Notes: generated by a model from the sequence alone, not told the origin. A stretch of DNA of 49,579 nt from Acidobacteriota bacterium (GCA_003222675.1 QHWT01000046.1:1-49579); one strand, 5' to 3'. Numbered from the stretch's first letter, positions 16,675 to 24,870 are shown. Numbers and translations: made by a program.

Positions 16675-19359
16675 GCCGCGCAGCACCCGGACCGGATCCA
16701 CACTCGCCGCGCGGCGAGCGGGGACGAACGCGGCAAGCGCAGCAACTGAGAGGAGCACCGCCGCCACAATCGTGAAGGTCGTGACATCGTGCGGTGTAAT
16801 GCCGTACAGCAGCGTCGCGACGGAACGCGACAGCCACGCGGACGCGATGAGCCCCGTCAAGATGCCTGCTCCGGCAATCCGCACGCATTGTCCGACGACG
16901 AGCGCGACGAGGTCATGTGGCGCCGCTCCGAGCGCCGCGCGTACGCCAATCTCGCGAGCGCGCTGCGCAACCGAGTAGGACAGCACGCCGAACAGTCCGA
17001 CCGCTGCGATCGCAACCGCGAAGACGGCGAATGTCCCGAGCAGCACCGCGTACAACCGCGGCTGCGCGAGGCTGCCGGTGACGAGATCCTCCATCGTCTG
17101 GATCGACTCAATCGACGCACCCGGCGCTGCTTCGCGCACGATCGATCGCACCAGCGAGACGAGTGCACGTGGATCTGTCGTCGTACGGACGATGACGTTC
17201 TCGTCCGAATCCCACAGCGGTTGCTGCGTGGCGGGGAAAAAGATCTCCGGTGCCGGTGTGTCGATGACATTCTGACGCACTGTGTCTTCGACGACGCCGA
17301 TGATGCGCCGCGGCGCACGTTCCGTCTGACCGGGGATCGTCCAGTCGAGCGCTCTGCCATCGAGATACTTCCGCGAGAACTCGCGATTGACGATGATCAC
17401 CGGCTGCGCCGTCGCGCTGTCCTCGCTCGTGAATTCTCGTCCATCGGCCAGTCGCTGACCGAGCGCGGCGAAATAGCCCGCGCTGATTGCCCGCGTGCCG
17501 GTCTGAATCTGGAGCGTGCTGCCGTCGCGTTTTCTGAGAGGGAAGGAAGACAGAACGGTGCCGGGCGTGAACGGAAGGAGCGTTGCATATGCCACGGCAG
17601 CCACACCCGCTGTTCCGCGAAGCCGCGCCGCAGTCTGCTCGAGAATCGGCAGCCGCTGTTCCGGCGTGAAGTCCGAGTCGGGCAGGATGATACGGGCGGT
17701 GAGTAGATTCGCCGGTTGATAGCCGAGTGGTGCATTCATCAAGCCCGTGAAGCTACGCAACAGGAGCAGCCCACCCACGAGCAGCACGCACGCGATTGCC
17801 ACTTGTCCCGCCATAATCAGCGCGCGCGCACGCGCGAGAGGGGAGCGCAAACTTCCGCCGACCGGCGCGAGCGAATCTTCGACGAGCGCCGGAACGACGT
17901 TCCGGCGCGTTGCATTCAGCGCCGGCAGCAGGCCGAATGCGAGACCGGCGCCCACCGAAAGCAGGACTGCGAGCGCCTGCATCCGGAGGTCGAACGAGAG
18001 GTCGTCGAGTCGCGGGAAGTTCGCAGGCAACACCGACGGCAGAACACGGTGCATCCAGGTCGCGAGCACGAGCGCGACCAGGCCGCCGAGCAATCCGAGC
18101 ACCGCATTCTCAATCAGACTCTGGCGGAACAGGCGTCCGCGAGCCGCGCCGAGCGCCGCGCGAATCGCGTACTCGCGGCGCCGCGTCGTTGCCCGCGCGA
18201 GTTGCAGACTCGCCACGTTTGCCGTGGCGGTGACGAGGAGAAGAATGACCGCGCCGAGCATGATCAGGATCGCGTCACGAACCTTGCCGGTGAGCGCCTC
18301 CAGCATCGGGAGGGCACTGACTTCAACAGGCCCGTTGCTGCCGAACACCGCCACTCCGACCGGTCCGAGCGTGGGACCGGATCGGCCGCGCGCCGTTCCT
18401 TCCGCCGCCGCCTGGGCCGGCGTCACGCCCTCGCGCAGGCGCCCGACTGCCTGGAACATCGAAATGTAGGTGCCAGGCTTCCCTGATTGCGTGACTGGAC
18501 GGATGTACAGCGGCTGCCATGCACGCGTCTCGCGATCGGGAAATGCGAACGATGACGGCATCACGCCGACAATCGTGCAGGACGTCCCGTCGAGCCGCAC
18601 ACGCTGGCCGAGGATATCGGCGCGGCCACCGAACTGTTCCTGCCAGAAGCCGCGCGAGATGATGACCGCGCTCGGCTGGCCGGGATCTTCCTCACCCGTG
18701 GCGAATGTTCTGCCGATCGCCGGCGCGGTTCCGAGCATCTCGAACAATCCCGGCGTCACGCCCGCCACCTTCAGCTGCCGCGGTTCGCCCAGACCGGTCA
18801 CCGTGGCGTTCCGGCCGGACCACGCGCCGATGGCATCGAGCGTCGTCGGCGCCGGCTGCCGCCATGCGAGATAGCTGGCGTTGGTCATCATGGGTTGGAA
18901 ACGACCGGTCGCTCCCTGTCGTGTCTCATACAGCCGCACCAGGCGTGGTGCGTCCGCCCACGGCAATGGCTTGAGCAGCACGCCATAGGCGACGCTCCCG
19001 AGCACCGTCGTGGCCGCGATCCCGAGCGCCATCGTGACGATGACGACCGCCGCATATGCGGGTTGGCGGCGGAGGAGCCTCGCCGCGTACTTCACGTCCT
19101 GGACGAGACCGATCGCGCGCGACGCGGGACCCGGCGGAACGACGGCCGCGGGGCGCCGCGGACGCCGGTGAAAGACCGACGGATCGGTGGTCCATTCGGC
19201 AATCTGCTCATCCACGCGCGCGATCGCCTCTGCCTCGCTGGCGCCGTCCGCGCGCCGCGCCGCATACGTTGCTCCGGCGTGCTGCGCCAGTTCCTCGATG
19301 ATGTCGGCGTCCGGTGTCATCGGTCCGAACGCCACGCGGATCCTCGCGTGCCAGTGCAT
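16672..19359 (-). CDS. Orphan MacB/FtsX-type permease (ADOP family), copy 4
   Basis: An 895-residue permease of the same family. The N-terminal domain is divergent (MTPDADIIEELAQHAGATYA), followed by the first membrane helix (VTMALGIAATTVLGSVAYGV). The first FtsX bundle has the full segment ANVASLQLARATTRRREYA that copy 3 lacks. A second periplasmic domain and second FtsX bundle follow (VGLFGVLSYSVAQRAREIGV), ending in PARRAASVDPVRVLRG. The start at 19359 is supported by a GAGGAGG site. It lies ten bases after the padR stop, so the two form an operon. No ATPase gene is adjacent. Confidence 0.9.
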   Translation of the reverse strand: MHWHARIRVAFGPMTPDADIIEELAQHAGATYAARRADGASEAEAIARVDEQIAEWTTDPSVFHRRPRRPAAVVPPGPASRAIGLVQDVKYAARLLRRQPAYAAVVIVTMALGIAATTVLGSVAYGVLLKPLPWADAPRLVRLYETRQGATGRFQPMMTNASYLAWRQPAPTTLDAIGAWSGRNATVTGLGEPRQLKVAGVTPGLFEMLGTAPAIGRTFATGEEDPGQPSAVIISRGFWQEQFGGRADILGQRVRLDGTSCTIVGVMPSSFAFPDRETRAWQPLYIRPVTQSGKPGTYISMFQAVGRLREGVTPAQAAAEGTARGRSGPTLGPVGVAVFGSNGPVEVSALPMLEALTGKVRDAILIMLGAVILLLVTATANVASLQLARATTRRREYAIRAALGAARGRLFRQSLIENAVLGLLGGLVALVLATWMHRVLPSVLPANFPRLDDLSFDLRMQALAVLLSVGAGLAFGLLPALNATRRNVVPALVEDSLAPVGGSLRSPLARARALIMAGQVAIACVLLVGGLLLLRSFTGLMNAPLGYQPANLLTARIILPDSDFTPEQRLPILEQTAARLRGTAGVAAVAYATLLPFTPGTVLSSFPLRKRDGSTLQIQTGTRAISAGYFAALGQRLADGREFTSEDSATAQPVIIVNREFSRKYLDGRALDWTIPGQTERAPRRIIGVVEDTVRQNVIDTPAPEIFFPATQQPLWDSDENVIVRTTTDPRALVSLVRSIVREAAPGASIESIQTMEDLVTGSLAQPRLYAVLLGTFAVFAVAIAAVGLFGVLSYSVAQRAREIGVRAALGAAPHDLVALVVGQCVRIAGAGILTGLIASAWLSRSVATLLYGITPHDVTTFTIVAAVLLSVAALAAFVPARRAASVDPVRVLRG

Positions 19360-19369
19360 GGGCGCCTCC

Positions 19370-19714
19370 TCAGGCGTGACGGATACGCGCGACGCGATCC
19401 AGCGCGATGAAGAACTTGTCCCAGATGCTGCGCTGCCGCGCGAGCACCTCACGTCCCTTGCGCGTGACGCGGTAGTAGCGGCGCCGTCGCTGGCCGCTCT
19501 TCTCGACCCATCGTCCTTCGATCAATCCGCGATCCTCCAGCCGATAGAGCGTCGGGTAGAGCGACGCCACGTGAAAATTGATGGCCCCTTCGGACCGGTC
19601 GGCGATCAGGCGTCCGATCTCGTAGCCATGGCGCTGCCGGTCCTCGAGCAGCGCCAGGATGAGGAGTTCGGCACTGCCGCGCTTGAGCTCGCGTTCGAGT
19701 GCATGTGTGACCAT
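19370..19714 (-). CDS. PadR family transcriptional regulator
   Basis: A 114-residue PadR winged-helix protein (RGSAELLILALLEDRQRHGY, then NFHVASLYPTLYRLEDRGL, then RRRRYYRVTRKGREVLA). It is closer to the classic PadR-s1 form than the copy at 110. I chose the ATG at 19714; an upstream ATG at 19738 would add the odd residues LYLLCPH. The candidate operator at 19706-19725 covers this start, which suits autorepression. It is the first gene of the padR-permease operon. Confidence 0.9.
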   Translation of the reverse strand: MVTHALERELKRGSAELLILALLEDRQRHGYEIGRLIADRSEGAINFHVASLYPTLYRLEDRGLIEGRWVEKSGQRRRRYYRVTRKGREVLARQRSIWDKFFIALDRVARIRHA

Positions 19715-19725
19715 ATGTGGGCACA
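19706..19725. promoter_or_regulatory. Candidate PadR operator over the padR start
   Basis: TGTGACCATATGTGGGCACA is an imperfect 20-base dyad in which 16 of 20 positions are symmetric, centred just upstream of the padR ATG. A TATATT -10-like box reads on the - strand at 19734-19729, so the dyad would cover the transcription start region. It differs in sequence from the dyad at 57-77. Confidence 0.45.
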
Positions 19726-19739
19726 ACAAATATAGCATT

Positions 19740-20058
19740 TCTCAATCGAGGGGCTTCGCCCCTCGAACTCCCCTACACGGCTCGCTCGCGGGGCCCCTGG
19801 CCCCACTCCGCTCGCGTGGCTCACTCGCTCTCGCTCGTTCGCTCGTACGAATCGCAAGTGCGCACTGCTTCCTCCTCCCCGGCCTTGATTTCATGCGCCC
19901 GGCCCACCTACACTCGCGCGTATACGCGCCTGCGGGCCGCAAGCGAGCGTCGGAGGGAAGTCGCAAGGGAATCCCAACGCGGAGCGTTGGGGCCTGAGCG
20001 ACCGCGAGCGCGCAGCGAGGTGGGGAACCTAAAGGGGCCTCACCGAGCGGAGTGAATA
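19740..20058. other. Long divergent intergenic region with hairpins
   Basis: About 320 bases between divergent padR and pntA2. It holds a perfect hairpin CGAGGGGC-TTC-GCCCCTCG (19747-19765), a run of CTCGC/GCTCG words (19780-19855), and a second perfect hairpin CCCAACGC-GGA-GCGTTGGG (19973-19991). No coding frame resembles the transhydrogenase alpha-1 subunit expected before pntA2. Promoters for both directions must lie here. Function of the hairpins is unknown. Confidence 0.5.
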
Positions 20059-20400
20059 ATGGAAACCCTCGACCTCTGGTCCATGCTTTTCGTCTTCATG
20101 CTGGCGACGTTTGTCGGGTTCCAGGTCATTCAGAACGTCTCCCGGCTGCTCCACACGCCGCTCATGTCGCTCACCAACGCGATCTCGGCTATCGCGGTGG
20201 TCGGCTCGATTCTCATCGCAGGGGAACGCGAGTCGGACTTCACCACGATTCTCGGCACGATTGCGGTCGCCGCCTCCATGACGAACATCGTCAGCGGCTT
20301 TCTCATCACCGATCGCATGCTGAAGATGTTCCGTGAGAAAGGGCGCGGGCCGAATGCGAGCGGAGCCCTTTCGACAGGCTCAGGGCAGGCCGCGCGATGA
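20059..20400 (+). CDS. pntA2: NAD(P) transhydrogenase, membrane subunit alpha-2
   Basis: A 113-residue three-helix membrane subunit of proton-translocating transhydrogenase, which passes hydride from NADH to NADP+ at the cost of the proton gradient. Helices: LWSMLFVFMLATFVGFQVI, then SAIAVVGSILIAG and TILGTIAVAASMTNIVSGFLIT. A GGAG site precedes the ATG, and the stop overlaps pntB by four bases (ATGA). The last 15 or so residues (SGALSTGSGQAAR) come from a dispersed repeat and are not part of the normal family end. The expected upstream gene for the NAD-binding alpha-1 subunit is absent from this locus. Confidence 0.9.
   Translation: METLDLWSMLFVFMLATFVGFQVIQNVSRLLHTPLMSLTNAISAIAVVGSILIAGERESDFTTILGTIAVAASMTNIVSGFLITDRMLKMFREKGRGPNASGALSTGSGQAAR
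20366..20385. repeat. Dispersed repeat inside the 3' end of pntA2
   Basis: CCCTTTCGACAGGCTCAGGG, with outer CCCT/AGGG pairing. From memory, near-identical words (CCTTCGACAGGCTCAGG) are scattered through many unrelated bacterial genomes. Here it is translated as part of the C-terminal tail. Confidence 0.5.
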
Positions 20401-21788
20401 ACGAGCATGTCATCCAGCTCAGTTACCTCGCTGCCGCCATCCTCTTCATTCTGTCCCTCCGCTGGCTGAACCATCCGCGCACGGCGCGGCGCGGGGTCGC
20501 GGCAGGCATCGCGGGCATGGCCGCGGCGATCGTCGGCACGCTCATGGCCCCGGAGATCGTCGACTACAAATGGATTGTCGCGGCGCTGGTCGTGGGCACC
20601 GCCGCCGGCGTACCGTTGTCGTGGGTGCCGCTGACCGCCGTTCCACAACGGACGGCGCTCTCGCATGCGTTCGGCGGTCTCGCAGCGGGCCTCGTCGGCT
20701 GCGCGAAGTATGCGATGTGGCTGGACCAGGGGCAGCTCACCAGCTTCCGTACTGGCGCGATCGCGCTCGAGGTGATCCTCGGGTTTCTGACGTTCACGGG
20801 CAGTCTGATGGCCGCGGGCAAGTTGCAGGAAATCGTGCCGACCCGCCCGATCACCTACCGCAACCAGAATCTCGTGAACCTGTCGCTGCTCGCGCTCGCG
20901 ATCGTCGCGGGCGTGTATCTGTCGATCAATCCGCAGTTCTGGCCGGCGTTCGTCGCGATCATCGTGCTGTCGCTTGTCTTCGGCGTCCTTCTGATCATTC
21001 CGATCGGGGGGGCCGACATGCCGACGGTGATCTCGCTCCTGAACTCGTATGCGGGTCTCTCGGCCGTTGCCATGGGCTTCGTCCTCGGCAACAAGCTGCT
21101 CATCACCGCGGGCGCGCTCGACGGATCGTCGGGTCTCATTTTGTCGATCATCATGTGCCGGGCGATGAACCGCTCGTTCACGAACGTGCTGTTCGGCGCG
21201 TTCGGGCAGGTGCAGGCGAGCGCGCAGCTCGGAGAAGCGAAGACCGTCAAGAGCGCCACGTCGCAGGACGTCGCCGACATCCTCACGAACGCCGACCGCG
21301 TCGTCATCATCCCGGGCTACGGCATGGCGGTCGCGCAGGCGCAGCACCGGGTTCACGAGCTGTACGATCAGTTGACCAAGCGCGGCGTGGACGTGAAGTT
21401 CGCGATCCACCCCGTCGCCGGGCGCATGCCCGGTCACATGAACGTGCTGCTTGCCGAGGCGGAAATTCCATATGAGTCGCTCGTCGAAATGGACGACATC
21501 AATCCCGAGCTGCCACAGACCGACGTCTGCCTCGTCGTCGGCGCCAACGATGTCGTCAATCCTGCCGCGCGCCACGACAAGGGCAGTCCAATCTACGGCA
21601 TGCCCATTATCGACGCCGACAAGGCAAAGGCGGTGATCGCGATCAAGCGATCCATGAATCCCGGATTCGCGGGGATCGAGAACGAGTTGTATTACGACGA
21701 CAAGACCCTGATGGCCTTCGGAGACGCGAAGCAGGTGCTCGGCGACGTCGTGAAGGCCGTCGCCGGCGAGACCGCCTCCGTACAGTGA
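20397..21788 (+). CDS. pntB: NAD(P) transhydrogenase subunit beta
   Basis: A 463-residue subunit with about nine membrane helices in residues 1-260 (proton channel, domain II) and a C-terminal NADP(H)-binding Rossmann domain III. The domain III fingerprint is clear: VVIIPGYGMAVAQAQHRV, then AIHPVAGRMPGHMNVLLAEA, then DVCLVVGANDVVNPAA and AIKRSMNPGFAGIEN. Length is normal for the family. Its start overlaps the pntA2 stop. Together they form the membrane and NADP-binding parts of the enzyme; domain I (alpha-1) must come from elsewhere for activity. Confidence 0.95.
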   Translation: MNEHVIQLSYLAAAILFILSLRWLNHPRTARRGVAAGIAGMAAAIVGTLMAPEIVDYKWIVAALVVGTAAGVPLSWVPLTAVPQRTALSHAFGGLAAGLVGCAKYAMWLDQGQLTSFRTGAIALEVILGFLTFTGSLMAAGKLQEIVPTRPITYRNQNLVNLSLLALAIVAGVYLSINPQFWPAFVAIIVLSLVFGVLLIIPIGGADMPTVISLLNSYAGLSAVAMGFVLGNKLLITAGALDGSSGLILSIIMCRAMNRSFTNVLFGAFGQVQASAQLGEAKTVKSATSQDVADILTNADRVVIIPGYGMAVAQAQHRVHELYDQLTKRGVDVKFAIHPVAGRMPGHMNVLLAEAEIPYESLVEMDDINPELPQTDVCLVVGANDVVNPAARHDKGSPIYGMPIIDADKAKAVIAIKRSMNPGFAGIENELYYDDKTLMAFGDAKQVLGDVVKAVAGETASVQ

Positions 21789-21965
21789 AAAGGGAAGGCG
21801 TCGGTCCTTCGACTCCTTCGGCCTCCTTCGAGTCCTTGCTCTCCAGATCTGCAATCCCACCCACAAAAGTGGGGCTTCAGAACGCCGGCGTATCCTCCTA
21901 ATCTATTGGTAACTCTAGGATTTGCGCGCTTCCGCGGCTGGCACGGGGGCAGCATTTACCGTTGC

Positions 21966-22394
21966 ATGAGCGGCGTCTCTGCTGCCCGACCGCATCCGGG
22001 AGGGCCACCCGCCACGGTGTTGATCGTCGACGATGCGGCCGACGCGCGGTCGTTGTACGGCGAGTATCTCGAGTTCTGTGGATTCCGCGTGATCTCCGCG
22101 ATCGACACTCTGCAGGGTACGTCGATGGCGCAGCTTCACATGCCCGACATCATCCTCATGGATCTTGCGCTGCCGCTGATGAACGGCTGGGAGGCGATTC
22201 GACAGCTGCGGGCGAATCCGCGCACGCGCGGCATTCCTGTTGTCGCCGTCAGCGCGCATGCCGGCAGCGATGAACCTGCGCGCGCGCGCGAAGCAGGGGC
22301 CGACGTCTGTCTGACCAAACCCTGCGTTCCCTCGCAGGTGGCGCGCGCGATTTCGGCGCTTCTCACCTGGCATCGCCTCAGAATTGCACAATAA
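21966..22394 (+). CDS. Stand-alone receiver-domain response regulator
   Basis: A 142-residue single-domain CheY-like regulator. Pocket residues are D22-D23 (VLIVDDAADARSL), phospho-acceptor D66 (IILMDLALPLMNG), S96 and K118 (VCLTKPC). No output domain follows, so it must act by binding a partner. I chose the ATG at 21966 because a TTG at 21906 would add 20 residues of no family likeness. No kinase gene is adjacent. The upstream 180 bases contain a small hairpin (CCCAC/GTGGG near 21857-21876). Confidence 0.85.
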   Translation: MSGVSAARPHPGGPPATVLIVDDAADARSLYGEYLEFCGFRVISAIDTLQGTSMAQLHMPDIILMDLALPLMNGWEAIRQLRANPRTRGIPVVAVSAHAGSDEPARAREAGADVCLTKPCVPSQVARAISALLTWHRLRIAQ

Positions 22395-22411
22395 GGGCGG
22401 AGGACGGAGGA

Positions 22412-22443
22412 CCCGCCTTCGCCGCTCCGCGGCTTCGGCGCGG
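22412..22443. repeat. REP-like palindrome, family 2, copy A
   Basis: CCCGCC-TTC-GCCGC-TCC-GCGGC-TTC-GGCGCGG: two paired stem blocks separated by a symmetric three-base mismatch, with a three-base loop. It lies between convergent gene ends and could stop transcription from both sides. Copy B is at 39518. Confidence 0.65.
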
Positions 22444-22461
22444 CAGGCTGGCGCTTGGACA

Positions 22462-22517
22462 TCGAAGCGAGAACCGCGAACTTCGAACCTCGGACCTCGG
22501 ACCTCGGACCTCGGACC
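22462..22517. repeat. Heptamer array TCGGACC, eight units
   Basis: Eight units in perfect 7-base phase; the last five are TCGAACC then four TCGGACC, the first three are degenerate. It ends four bases before the stop of the lipo-cytochrome gene. The same unit recurs at 23844-23920. Confidence 0.9.
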
Positions 22518-22520
22518 TCG

Positions 22521-22901
22521 TCAGCGCAGAGTATAGAGGTAGGCTGCGATATCCCTGGCGTCCTCGTCCGTGACGCCCATATTCGGCATCACGTTCTTCG
22601 GGTCGACCTCCTGCGGATGCTGAATCCACTTCATCATGTTGCCAGGCGAGTTCGTCAGGTGTCCGGCGAGATAGCTCCGCACGGCGATGCGATCCAGCGG
22701 CGGACCGACAGTGGCATTCGCGCCGTGGATGCCCGGGATCGTATGGCATGCGGCGCATCCGTACTTCCCGATCGCTGACCGGCCGCGTTCGATATCGCCG
22801 CCGGTGATCATCGACGCTTCGCTCGTCGCCGATGGACGGCACCCGCCAAGGAGCGCGGCCGCAACGACGACGACGACGAACGGAGGGAGTTCACCGCGCA
22901 T
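22521..22901 (-). CDS. Small membrane-anchored c-type cytochrome
   Basis: A 126-residue monohaem cytochrome. The N terminus is a lipoprotein signal (VVVVVAAALLGGC, lipid Cys21). The haem motif is C49-A-A-C52-H53, and VMPNMGV supplies the distal Met (M105 or M108). The end (DEDARDIAAYLYTLR) is the usual last helix. It is the last gene of the alcohol dehydrogenase/oxidase operon and overlaps ctaG by 11 bases. It could carry electrons to the CuA or cytochrome domain of the oxidase. Confidence 0.9.
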   Translation of the reverse strand: MRGELPPFVVVVVAAALLGGCRPSATSEASMITGGDIERGRSAIGKYGCAACHTIPGIHGANATVGPPLDRIAVRSYLAGHLTNSPGNMMKWIQHPQEVDPKNVMPNMGVTDEDARDIAAYLYTLR

Positions 22902-23928
22902 GGGGCCTCGGCTTCAGCAGCCGGTGCGCCGACGTATCGGCCGACCCGAATGCGACACGTTTCTCGGACTCTCCCAGCCATGCCGCGAACAACGCCAGGC
23001 CGAACACGATGAAGATCATGCCCGCAGGGATCCACATGAGCAATCCCGCGAGCTGCTGATCGGCGAGCGCATCCACAGTCCACACCTGCGCCTGCTGCCC
23101 GTAATCGCCGTACCAGACCTCCGGCGAGACCGCGAGCAGCGCACCGAGCGCGCTGCTGTGGATCGCCGTCAGGAACACGTACAGGACGCCAAGGCCGTAG
23201 CCCGCGCGTCCATATCGTCCATTCACCATCGCCCACCAGAACAGCGACGCAGACAGCACGAAGCAGAGATGCTCCAGCGCATGGACTGCGTCGTTGCGGA
23301 GGGCTGCCTGATACCAGGACGGAATGTGCCACAGCCAGAGCGCTACCGCCTGCAGGATGAACACCGTCAGCGGCGCGGTGAGGTGATGCCACGCGCCGAC
23401 GACCTGTCGGCGTCGCGCACGACGCGCGATCGAGTCGCGTCCGCGATCGCCAAACGCCCAGAGCCACGCGAAGATTGGATGTCCGAACGTCAGCAGCGGC
23501 GCTGCCACGAGCATCAGCAGCGTGTGCTGCGTCATGTGCACCGAGAACAGGATCTGCGAGATCCAGGCGACGGGGGAGAGCAGCGCAACCACGATGGTCA
23601 TCGTGCCCGCGGCAAAGGACGCGAGCTGCCAGTAGGTCACCCCGCGTCCGCGCCCGGCACGTCGCCACAACCGCGCCACGCCGATCGCATACAGCACAAT
23701 AGAAATCGCAAGCGGGACGAGCACGTAGGGTTCCCACGTCCACTGCCATCTTCCCGCCTCGAGAACTCCACGCGCACCTTCGTGCGCCTCGACACCGCGT
23801 GAGCCGAGTAGTGCGATCACGAGCAGTGCGAGAGCAGTGGTTTGCGGACCTCGGACCTCGAACCTCGGACCTGGGCTCTCCGCCGTCGCGCCTCGCACCT
23901 CGCGCCTCGCACCTCGGATCACTGGCAT
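22891..23928 (-). CDS. ctaG: CtaG-type cytochrome caa3 oxidase assembly factor
   Basis: A polytopic membrane protein of the Caa3_CtaG family, which helps assemble the copper centre of caa3 oxidases. Recognisable parts are AISIVLYAIGVARLWRR, ILFSVHMTQHTLLMLVAAP, VALWLWHIPSWYQAALR and AGLLMWIPAGMIFIVFG, with His-rich loops expected for copper handling. The ATG at 23928 gives 345 residues and overlaps the preceding stop by ten bases. Its first 30 or so residues (IRGARREVRGATAESPGPRF) are encoded by a heptamer array, so the family-like sequence begins only at about residue 30, at a signal or first helix (ALALLVIALLG). A later GTG start is possible. Confidence 0.88.
   Translation of the reverse strand: MPVIRGARREVRGATAESPGPRFEVRGPQTTALALLVIALLGSRGVEAHEGARGVLEAGRWQWTWEPYVLVPLAISIVLYAIGVARLWRRAGRGRGVTYWQLASFAAGTMTIVVALLSPVAWISQILFSVHMTQHTLLMLVAAPLLTFGHPIFAWLWAFGDRGRDSIARRARRRQVVGAWHHLTAPLTVFILQAVALWLWHIPSWYQAALRNDAVHALEHLCFVLSASLFWWAMVNGRYGRAGYGLGVLYVFLTAIHSSALGALLAVSPEVWYGDYGQQAQVWTVDALADQQLAGLLMWIPAGMIFIVFGLALFAAWLGESEKRVAFGSADTSAHRLLKPRPHAR
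23844..23920. repeat. Heptamer array, 11 phase-locked units, inside the ctaG 5' end
   Basis: Eleven 7-base units in one phase: GCGGACC, TCGGACC, TCGAACC, TCGGACC, two divergent units (23872-23885), then TCGCGCC/TCGCACC alternating and TCGGATC. The two divergent units keep the phase, which argues for decay of an older array. Translated as the N terminus of CtaG. Confidence 0.85.
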
Positions 23929-24302
23929 GGCTGGTAGACAATCACTGGAATCTCGGTTGCAATGATCACGATGATGAACCACGCGCACATCAGCGCGCCG
24001 CCGTAGGCGAGGAACCGCGCGCGGAGCTCGGACGTTTCGTCCTGGTTCGCCGTCGGCGCCTCTGTCGGTCCACTGGTGCGCGCGCGCCACGCGCCGAGAC
24101 CCGCCAGCCCGACCAGCGCCAGCGCGACGGCCGACGCGACGTGCAGCATCCAGTCGTGCCGCTGTTCGCACGCGACATACGTCATGACGTAGTTCACCTC
24201 CAGCAGCGTCAGCCACACGAGAGGTCCGGCGAGGACGCCGGCCGCGAGCGCGGCCACCCGCCGCGGCTCATGCAATGCGCGGCGCAAAGTAGATGAGGGC
24301 AT
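23919..24302 (-). CDS. Small membrane protein of the oxidase operon, function unknown
   Basis: A 127-residue protein with three likely membrane helices: AALAAGVLAGPLVWLTLLEV, HVASAVALALVGLAGLGAW and GGALMCAWFIIVIIATEIPV. It ends in VYQPCQ. Two cysteines (YVACEQRH and the C-terminal one) and several His residues might matter for metals or haem. The ATG at 24302 overlaps coxC by 35 bases; TTG codons at about 24287 and 24275 are alternatives with less overlap. I do not recognise a named family. Its position between coxC and ctaG suggests a subunit or assembly role, perhaps in place of the short subunit IV that is missing here. Confidence 0.75.
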   Translation of the reverse strand: MPSSTLRRALHEPRRVAALAAGVLAGPLVWLTLLEVNYVMTYVACEQRHDWMLHVASAVALALVGLAGLGAWRARTSGPTEAPTANQDETSELRARFLAYGGALMCAWFIIVIIATEIPVIVYQPCQ

Positions 24303-24870
24303 AGATCGGCAGCCACGACAGCACGACGAAGTACCAATACATCGCGTTCTCGCTGACGTCGACGAAGCGGTGTTCGTCGATCGGCCCGGTGAACATCAGC
24401 ACCGTGAGCACGCCCGTGTCGACCCAGTCAGTCAGAATGTGGACGGTGTGAAATCCGAGCAGCGCCCACGTGATCGATCCGTATGCGTTCGAATCGAACG
24501 ACACATTGAGCGACATGAACTCGAAGACGCGGACGACGTTGAAGGCGAGACCAAACAACATGCACACGATCAGCCAGAGCTGCACCGTGCGGAGGTGGAA
24601 CTTCTCGGCCGCGCGCTTGGTCAGCTCGTTCGGAATCGTCGAGACGAGGAGGATGATCGTGTTGACCGTTCCCCACAGCAGGCCGGGCGGCAGAATGTTG
24701 CCGGGCGGCCAGTGCTCGTTGCGTCCCTTGAGATACAGGTCGGTCATGATCAGCAGCGCGAAGACCGTGCCTTCGATCGCCACCATGCCCATCGTCGCCC
24801 ACCACAGGATGCTGCGATGGCCGAAGGCGTGTTCAGGCAGCGGCGAGACATCGATCGCGGTCTGGGTCAC
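24268..24870 (-). CDS. coxC: Cytochrome c oxidase subunit III
   Basis: A 200-residue subunit III with five membrane helices, the short form seen in caa3-type oxidases. Features include ILWWATMGMVAIEGTVFALL, LRTVQLWLIVCMLFGLAFNV, the conserved acid in VRVFEFMSLN, and ALLGFHTVHILTDWVDTGVL. The start overlaps the coxA stop by four bases (ATGA). Subunit III stabilises the catalytic core and its proton uptake. Confidence 0.93.
   Translation of the reverse strand: MTQTAIDVSPLPEHAFGHRSILWWATMGMVAIEGTVFALLIMTDLYLKGRNEHWPPGNILPPGLLWGTVNTIILLVSTIPNELTKRAAEKFHLRTVQLWLIVCMLFGLAFNVVRVFEFMSLNVSFDSNAYGSITWALLGFHTVHILTDWVDTGVLTVLMFTGPIDEHRFVDVSENAMYWYFVVLSWLPIYALIYFAPRIA

Noticed and set aside
20130-21866. 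Long open frame of 578 codons antisense to pntA2-pntB
   Set aside because: It mirrors the codon bias of the sense genes, is rich in Arg, His, Asp and Glu without family likeness, and the sense strand encodes clear transhydrogenase subunits.
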